NCBI GenBank assembly: GCA_902489855.1
Contig: CABUBS010000015.1
Span: forward strand, 1-18,852
From: an uncultured Collinsella sp.
GTDB taxonomy: Bacteria; Actinomycetota; Coriobacteriia; Coriobacteriales; Coriobacteriaceae
Direction: 5' to 3'
Length of the DNA: 18,852 nt
A program made the position numbers and the translations under genes. How positions within the stretch are numbered: position 1 is the stretch's first letter; each line of letters starts with the position of its first letter. The notes under the pieces are model-generated. The model was given only the letters and a program-made list of their open reading frames with translations, was not told the DNA's origin and ran no database searches. Shown one piece after another: positions 14,357 through 18,852 of the stretch.

Positions 14357-15037
14357 CTATTCGGGCCAAATAAACTGTGTGCGGCCAGCCTCGCCACCGT
14401 CAACGAGCAGACTCTGCCCGGTCATAAACCGGTTGGTCACGCCCACAAAGTAGATCCACTCGGCGATCTCTTGGGCGGTGGCCCAGCGTTTAAGCGGCGT
14501 GAGCTCCATAATCTGGCTCCACAGGTGTTCGTCTTCCATCACGCAACGGTTGAGCGGCGTAATGACACCGCCCGGGTCCACACTGTTGGCGATGGCCTGC
14601 GGTGCCAGGCGGTTTGCAAGATTCTTGGTGTAGGCGATTACGCCGCCCTTGCTGGCGGCATAGGCGGGAAACTCCGATCCCGTATGTCCACTCGCCGACC
14701 CCACATTGACCACGGATTTGATAGCCGGCGCCGGCTTGGCGGCAAGCCCCTCCCCCACAAAGGCGTAACGCTCGGTCACGTTGATGGTGCCACACAGGTT
14801 GGCGGCGATATCGTCGGCCGAATCCTGCGTACCGGCAACGTTCACGATCACCTGGGGTTCAAGGTCGCCTGGAAACGAGTCCGGCTCGCAGACATTAACG
14901 ATCAGATGGCGGTAGCGCTCGTGTTCGATCGCCGCCGGCAGCAGATCAAAGCCCACGACCTCGTGGCCCTCGTCCAAAAAGCGCTGCACGCACGCGGCTC
15001 CGATACCGCCCGAAGCGCCCGTGATCAAAACCCGCAT
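14357..15037 (-). CDS. Short-chain dehydrogenase/reductase (SDR)
   Basis: A 226-residue classical SDR oxidoreductase. The Rossmann motif TGASGGIG is at 6-13, a variant of the NNAG motif (NVAG) at 66-69, the catalytic Ser in VGSASG near 112-117, and the catalytic YxxxK at 126-130 (YAASK). PGGVITP follows at 155-161, and the C-terminus GQSLLVDGGEAG is typical. The Asp at the end of strand 2 (FDLLP) suggests preference for NAD over NADP. The ribosome-binding site CTAAGGAG contains the TAA stop of the VUT gene, so the two are translationally adjacent. Substrate unknown; the link with a queuosine-precursor transporter is not an established one. Confidence 0.9.
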   Translation of the reverse strand: MRVLITGASGGIGAACVQRFLDEGHEVVGFDLLPAAIEHERYRHLIVNVCEPDSFPGDLEPQVIVNVAGTQDSADDIAANLCGTINVTERYAFVGEGLAAKPAPAIKSVVNVGSASGHTGSEFPAYAASKGGVIAYTKNLANRLAPQAIANSVDPGGVITPLNRCVMEDEHLWSQIMELTPLKRWATAQEIAEWIYFVGVTNRFMTGQSLLVDGGEAGRTQFIWPE

Positions 15038-15046
15038 CCTTGCTCC

Positions 15047-15769
15047 TTAGGCGGTTGCGTGACGCTCGAGGTACTCGGCGCCCACATTCTCGCGCTCCCA
15101 GCCGCGCACGACCTTGTAGCCCACGGGGCTCAGGAAGACCTCGCACAGCAGCTCGGCGACAGCGCCGGTCAGCGAGCACATAAGGACCTGCACCCAGGTC
15201 CAACCAAAGAACGTGTGGCTCACTACAATGGCAAAGACCAGGTTGTCGATAAACTGGCCAACACCCGTGGACACATAGGAGCGGAAGGCGAAGCTCGCAA
15301 AGTTATTCTTTTTGAGCATACGGCCGAGCGACTGGTTGAGCGTGGAGTTAACCACGGCAGAGACGAGCATTGCCAGCGAAGAGCCCAGCACCACGTACCA
15401 GGTGCCGCCGATGGTGGCGTTAAGGGCAGTGTTAACCTCGATCATGCCCGTGTCGTAGTAGGCGCCCCACATACCGGGCGTGAGCGAGCATGCCCAAAAG
15501 CACAGGCTCACGGCCAGGTTGACCAGCAGCGCGAGGATAGAGATTTTGATGGATGCCTTGGCGCCAAAGCGCTTGCAGATCATGTCCTGGCACAAAAACG
15601 AAACCCAGCTCACCACAAAGCCGCAATCGAGTGCCAGATACGGCAGGCTGATGAGCTCTTTGTTGGCCAGCAGGTTCATCATGATGACACTCACGAAAAA
15701 CAGCGAAACCGTTGCCGCGGGAATGCTCCGCAACAGGACCTTATAGTCCTCCATGACCTTCTTGATCAT
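15047..15769 (-). CDS. VUT-family transporter, probable queuosine-precursor uptake (YhhQ-like)
   Basis: A 240-residue membrane protein of the VUT_1 family, with about six hydrophobic helices. Characteristic segments are SVIMMNLLANKEL early on, the SWVSFLCQDMICKRFGAKASIKISI region, VNSTLNQSLGRM, and FRSYVSTGVGQFIDNLVFAIVVSHTFFG near the C-terminus. Characterised members such as E. coli YhhQ take up preQ0/preQ1 or queuine-related precursors for tRNA queuosine. AAAGGAG lies 6 bp before the ATG. It is the first gene of an operon with the SDR. The promoter at 15855-15883 and the leader fold at 15783-15825 fit regulation by a queuosine intermediate. Family firm, substrate inferred. Confidence 0.85.
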   Translation of the reverse strand: MIKKVMEDYKVLLRSIPAATVSLFFVSVIMMNLLANKELISLPYLALDCGFVVSWVSFLCQDMICKRFGAKASIKISILALLVNLAVSLCFWACSLTPGMWGAYYDTGMIEVNTALNATIGGTWYVVLGSSLAMLVSAVVNSTLNQSLGRMLKKNNFASFAFRSYVSTGVGQFIDNLVFAIVVSHTFFGWTWVQVLMCSLTGAVAELLCEVFLSPVGYKVVRGWERENVGAEYLERHATA

Positions 15770-15782
15770 TATGTACTCCTTT

Positions 15783-15825
15783 GGTTTTAGGTTTAACGAG
15801 CAGGATATCGGACCCGAACTGCTCG
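15783..15825 (-). promoter_or_regulatory. Candidate preQ1-I-like riboswitch in the VUT leader
   Basis: On the minus strand CGAGCAG (15825-15819) and CTGCTCG (15803-15797) form a 7-bp stem around a 15-nt loop that begins TTCGGGT. The loop GGGT can pair with ACCT in the A-rich tail (TTAAACCTAAAACC), giving an H-type pseudoknot that ends next to the AAAGGAG ribosome-binding site. That topology, the loop start UUC and the A-rich tail resemble preQ1-I aptamers. The preQ1-contacting cytosine and exact consensus cannot be confirmed by eye. It lies in the predicted leader of a probable queuosine-precursor transporter. Confidence 0.4.
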
Positions 15826-15854
15826 GACGCCCCGGTCTTGAGACGACGGTGGGT

Positions 15855-15883
15855 ATGATAGCCGCTCACACGGCATCAGGCAA
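15855..15883 (-). promoter_or_regulatory. Promoter of the VUT-SDR operon
   Basis: On the minus strand TTGCCT (15883-15878) and TATCAT (15860-15855) are separated by exactly 17 bp. Transcription would start near 15848 and give a leader of about 80 nt before the VUT ATG. The -35 box starts 5 bp after the prfC terminator stem. Confidence 0.65.
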
Positions 15884-15888
15884 GCAAA

Positions 15889-15920
15889 CGGCGCGGCAGC
15901 CCCGCCAGGCCACCGCGCCG
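15889..15920 (-). terminator. prfC terminator
   Basis: CGGCGCGG (15889-15896) and CCGCGCCG (15913-15920) pair perfectly; on the minus strand the stem is followed by TTTGCTT. It starts 5 bp after the ancestral prfC stop at 15926. This supports 15926 as the original gene end: the present shifted frame reads straight through the hairpin. Confidence 0.6.
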
Positions 15921-16093
15921 GCACACTAAAACGCTACGTTGCCAAACTCCGACAGGATAAGATCGGGGTTGTGATCGGTTGCCCAATCCACGTTCCACGG
16001 ACTCGTAAACAGCAGCAGCTTGCCGCCGCGCATGTCCTCGACGCGCAGCGTGTCGCGCGTGAGCGAAAGGCCCGGGATATCGATGGTGTCGGG

Positions 16094-16129
16094 AGGTCGA
16101 CACGCTCAAGCGCAAGCAGTTCGTCAAGG
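16094..16129. repeat. 36-bp inverted copy inside prfC, inserted unit
   Basis: Exact reverse complement of 16331-16366, with mismatches at once on both sides. It is flanked by a 9-bp direct repeat GGTGTCGGG at 16085-16093 and 16128-16136, a period of 43 bp. It reads antisense to the prfC frame, so this is the new copy; the one at 16331-16366 encodes the normal QVDTLKRKQFVK segment. Confidence 0.95.
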
Positions 16130-16330
16130 TGTCGGGGTCGTTCTGGATCCAGCGAATGTCCGTATAGGGCAGCGGCTGGCGACGAACCTCAACACGGTAC
16201 TCGGCCTTGAGGCGGCGCTCGAGTACCTCAAACTGCAGCACGCCGACCACGCCCACGATGACGCTCTCCATGCCGGCACCCAGCTCGCGGAAGATCTGGA
16301 TGGCACCCTCCTGGGCAAGCTCCTCCATAC

Positions 16331-16366
16331 CCTTGACGAACTGCTTGCGCTTGAGCGTGTCGACCT
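16331..16366. repeat. 36-bp source segment of the prfC inverted copy
   Basis: In-frame part of prfC encoding the end of ITQVDTLKRKQFVKG. Its reverse complement is repeated without a mismatch at 16094-16129, 201 bp away. In prfC mRNA the two could form a long 36-bp helix. Confidence 0.95.
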
Positions 16367-17496
16367 GCGTAATGCGAGCGAACATCTCGGGGGCAAACGT
16401 CGGGATCTGCGGATACTGCACATGGCGCTTGCCGGAGCACACGGTGTCGCCGATGCTAAAGACACCCGGATCGAACAGGCCCACGATATCGCCCGCGTAC
16501 GCCTCGTCCACGATGGCGCGGTCATCGGCCATCATCGACGTGCCCGTGGCAAGCTTGAGTTTGCGGTTGCCCTGCACGTGGAAGGCATCCATGCCGCGCT
16601 CGAACTTGCCCGAGCAAATGCGCACAAAGGCGATGCGGTCGCGGTGGTTCTTGTCCATGTTGGCCTGGATCTTAAACACAAAGCCACTAAAGTCGTCGCG
16701 GCAGGGATCGACCGGTTCGCTGGTGAGCGTATCGGTATAGGCGCGCGGCGTCGGGGCCAGGCGCAGGAACTCCTTGAGGAAGGGCTCCACGCCAAAGTTG
16801 GTGAGCGCCGAGCCAAAGAACGCCGGGCTCAGCTTGCCGCAGGCCACGGCATCCAAGTCGAGCTCGTCGCCGGCGCCATCGAGCAGCTCGATGTCGTCCA
16901 TCAGGTTCTTATGGTTCTCTTCGCCAATAAGCTCGTCCATGGAAGGATCGCCCAGCTCGGCCTCGACCTCGGCGACCTTCTTGGTGGCGTTGGCGTGACC
17001 GTCGCCCTCAAAGGCAATGACGCGACGGGTCTGACGATCGAACACGCCGCGGAAGTTGCGACCGCTGCCGATCGGCCAGTTCATGGGATACGTGTTGATG
17101 CCCAGAACGTTCTCGATCTCTTCCATGAGCTCAAACGGATCGCGGGCCTCGTGGTCGAGCTTGTTCACAAAGGTGAAGATGGGGATATGGCGCAGCGTAC
17201 AGACCTTAAAGAGCTTTTTGGTCTGGGCCTCGACGCCCTTAGCGCCGTCGATGACCATGACTGCGGCGTCGGCGGCCATAAGGGTACGGTAGGTATCCTC
17301 CGAGAAGTCCTGGTGGCCGGGGGTATCGAGGATGTTGACGCAGGCGCCATTATAGGTGAACTGCAGCACCGAGGAGGTAACGGAAATGCCGCGCTCCTTC
17401 TCGATGTCCATCCAGTCCGAGACGGCGTGCTTGGCCGAGCTCTTGCCCTTGACCGAGCCGGCAGTCTGGATGCTGCCGGTATAGAGCAGCAGCTTC

Positions 17497-17529
<33 letters not shown>

Positions 17530-17629
17530 CTGATGATCGCGAATGTGCGGCGCGACGAGATTTCATCCGACAGGCTTGCCATGCGGATCCTTTCTTGCAT
17601 TGAGTGCATTACGTCGATGTAACCGCACT

Positions 17630-17635
17630 ATTGTA
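17630..17635 (-). promoter_or_regulatory. Possible prfC -10 box
   Basis: Minus-strand TACAAT in the context GGCTACAATAGTG, 48 bp before the prfC ATG. No good -35 hexamer at 17-18 bp. Same -10 sequence as upstream of ung. Confidence 0.4.
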
Positions 17636-17667
17636 GCCGCGAAATCCCGATCTAGGGCGCCTATCAG

Positions 17668-17717
17668 GACAAATTCATCAGTCAGGGCCCGGGCAGCCGG
17701 CCCAATCCGAATTTGTC
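17668..17717. repeat. Nested palindrome between divergent prfC and gntR
   Basis: Outer arms GACAAATTC (17668-17676) and GAATTTGTC (17709-17717) are perfect. Inside them GGGCC (17685-17689) and GGCCC (17699-17703) form a second, GC-rich stem. There is no T-tract, and the location between two divergent promoters argues against a terminator. Unassigned: interspersed repeat, operator or mobile-element relic. Confidence 0.6.
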
Positions 17718-17719
17718 TC

Positions 17720-17770
17720 TTGCATAACTGTGCATAGTGTATATATACTGTGCTTACCGGTTATATACAC
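17720..17770 (+). promoter_or_regulatory. gntR promoter with overlapping palindromic operator
   Basis: TTGCAT (17720-17725) and TATACT (17744-17749) are 18 bp apart and form a plausible promoter. The -10 lies within a near-palindrome AGTGTATATATACT. GTGTATATA (17737-17745) is repeated inverted as TATATACAC (17762-17770). GntR-family regulators bind such GT...AC palindromes, so negative autoregulation by the downstream gene is likely. Confidence 0.6.
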
Positions 17771-17797
17771 GTGTAGCCCAACAGCTAAGGAGCCGCT

Positions 17798-18178
17798 GTG
17801 GACATCATCCTATCCAATTCGAGCGATAAGCCTATCTACGAACAGATATCCTCGCAGGTCAAAGCTCAGATCCTTTCGGGCGCGCTCGCTGCGGGAGCCA
17901 AACTCCCCAGCATCCGCGCACTCGCGAGCGACTTGGGTGTGAGCGTCATCACCACCAAGCGCGCCTACGCCGATCTGGAGCAGCTCGGGTTTATCTGCAC
18001 CGTGCAGGGCAAGGGCTGTTTTGTCGCCGAGGGCAACCAGGAGCTCTTGCGCGAAAACCAGCTCTGCCATATCGAAGAGCTGCTTGCGAAAGCGGCGAGC
18101 CAAGCCGAAGCTCTGGGCGTCACGCGCGGCAAACTACACGAGATGCTCGACCTTGTAGCCCCCGAAACCATGCAGTAA
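17798..18178 (+). CDS. GntR-family regulator, YtrA type
   Basis: A 126-residue protein, the small size typical of the YtrA subfamily, which lacks a large effector domain. The winged helix fills residues 10-78: KPIYEQISSQVKAQILSG, then LPSIRALASDLGVSVITTKRAY, then LGFICTVQGKGCFVA as the wing. A helical tail follows, probably for dimerisation. It starts at a GTG preceded by CTAAGGAG; no ATG fits. It is followed 23 bp later by an ABC transporter ATPase gene, the usual YtrA arrangement. Palindromes in its own promoter suggest autorepression, relieved by an envelope or drug signal. Confidence 0.92.
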   Translation: MDIILSNSSDKPIYEQISSQVKAQILSGALAAGAKLPSIRALASDLGVSVITTKRAYADLEQLGFICTVQGKGCFVAEGNQELLRENQLCHIEELLAKAASQAEALGVTRGKLHEMLDLVAPETMQ

Positions 18179-18201
18179 CCATCTGCAAGAAAGGCTATGC
18201 C

Positions 18202-18852
18202 ATGCAAACCTTGCTAGAACTCAAAGGTGTATCGCGCCGCGTGAGCGACCGCTTTTCGCTACGCGATGTCACGCTTGCCGTAGAGCCCGGCCAAATCGTC
18301 GGCTTTGTGGGCGCAAACGGCGCCGGCAAGACAACGACCATTCGCGCCGCGCTCAGGCTTATAAAGCTCGATGCCGGCGAGGTGCACCTGTTTGGGCAGC
18401 GCTATGGCGCCGACGCGCCCGACGAGACTCAGCGCCACCTGCGCTCCCGCATCGGCCTCGTCCTGGACACGTGTCCCTTCCCCTCCACGCTCAAGGTATG
18501 CCAGGTCGAGAGGCTCGTAGGCCCGGCATACCCCACGTGGAGCTGCGAAACGTTCGCCGGATTCATCGACCGATTTGGCCTCGATCCCAAGACAAAGGTC
18601 AAGGACCTCTCCCGCGGCATGGGCATGAAGCTGCAGCTCGCCTGTGCGCTCAGCCACAATGCCAAGCTGCTCGTTTTGGACGAAGCCACCGCAGGCCTTG
18701 ATCCCATGGCGCGCGAGGAACTGCTCGACGAGTTGCTTGCCTTTGTCGCCGACGGCCAGCACAGCGTGCTGCTCTCGAGCCACATTACATCCGACCTCGA
18801 TCGCACTGCCGACCGCGTCATCTGCATCGATAACGGCTCGATTGTGTTTGAC
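18202..18852 (+). CDS. ABC transporter ATP-binding protein, 3' end outside window
   Basis: The first 217 residues of an ABC ATPase, open to the end of the window. Walker A GANGAGKT is at 37-44, the signature LSRGM at 136-140 (a common variant in YtrB- and BcrA-like exporters), Walker B LLVLDEA at 156-162, the D-loop AGLDP at 164-168 and the switch His in SSHI at 192-195. AAGAAAGG precedes the ATG. Co-transcribed with the YtrA-type gntR. In this arrangement a membrane-protein gene normally follows, and such transporters often export peptides or antibiotics or take part in envelope stress. The substrate cannot be stated. Confidence 0.92.
   Translation, partial: MQTLLELKGVSRRVSDRFSLRDVTLAVEPGQIVGFVGANGAGKTTTIRAALRLIKLDAGEVHLFGQRYGADAPDETQRHLRSRIGLVLDTCPFPSTLKVCQVERLVGPAYPTWSCETFAGFIDRFGLDPKTKVKDLSRGMGMKLQLACALSHNAKLLVLDEATAGLDPMAREELLDELLAFVADGQHSVLLSSHITSDLDRTADRVICIDNGSIVFD

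Noticed and set aside
14081..15790. A 569-codon plus-strand open frame over the end of ung, the SDR and the VUT gene
   Set aside because: It starts inside ung and runs antisense over two clear genes and a terminator; the product has no conserved motif.
15876..15925. Extension of prfC to a stop at 15876 as a genuine long RF3
   Set aside because: The tail after residue 485 is Arg-rich and unrelated to RF3, crosses a terminator hairpin and reaches the -35 box of the next operon. The native C-terminus is present in another frame.
16094..16366. Inverted repeats in prfC as ends of an insertion sequence or invertible switch
   Set aside because: The DNA between them is normal in-frame prfC, there is no recombinase or transposase, and the 43-bp period direct repeat explains the structure as a local copy event.

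Overview
The window is GC-rich, densely coded bacterial chromosome. The gene set is a mix of tRNA and rRNA methyltransferases, a YtrA-type GntR/ABC operon, a VUT transporter and a chromosomal TetM-like GTPase. Together with strong TAAGGAG ribosome-binding sites, TACAAT-type -10 boxes and short CTGTCCCTTT palindromes beside stop codons, this suggests a gut actinobacterium of the Coriobacteriia, most likely Collinsella. That assignment is inference from style and protein sequence; no marker gene proves it. I see no tRNA, rRNA, CRISPR array, intact insertion sequence or prophage.

Layout. 1-521: 3' part of trmL (+). 551-4175: a minus-strand pair, an AAA+ ATPase followed by a UvrA paralogue without the UvrB-binding insertion. 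4269-6272: a TetM/EF-G-like GTPase (-). 6578-7440: a GNAT acetyltransferase (-) and a small zinc-ribbon-like protein (+), divergent around a palindrome. 7489-8400: rsmJ (-) below a 47-residue one-helix membrane protein (-). 8630-9031: a four-helix membrane protein (+). 9161-9976: rlmA (-). 10155-11537: MATE exporter (+). 11565-13492: LysR regulator (-) divergent from an EamA/DMT transporter (+). 13581-14306: ung (+). 14357-15769: VUT-family transporter and SDR oxidoreductase in one minus-strand operon behind a clear promoter and a leader that can fold like a preQ1-I pseudoknot. 15926-17582: prfC (RF3, -), frameshifted. 17798-18852: gntR (YtrA type) and the start of an ABC ATPase (+), running out of the window.

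Translation is a recurring theme: trmL, rsmJ, rlmA, RF3, the TetM-like GTPase and a probable queuosine-precursor transporter all act on tRNA, rRNA or the ribosome. These genes are scattered rather than co-transcribed, so this may be coincidence.

The most striking observations are three. (1) prfC carries a 43-bp insertion made of an exact inverted copy of 36 bp from elsewhere in the same gene plus a short direct repeat. This looks like a template-switch event; it shifts the frame and replaces the last 52 residues of RF3. (2) Short CTGTCCCTTT-core palindromes sit at gene ends, and in two unrelated genes the palindrome itself supplies the final Met codon and the stop codon at the same internal position. 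(3) A perfect 24-bp-arm palindrome of a different family lies between divergently transcribed rlmA and the MATE gene, where a terminator role makes little sense.
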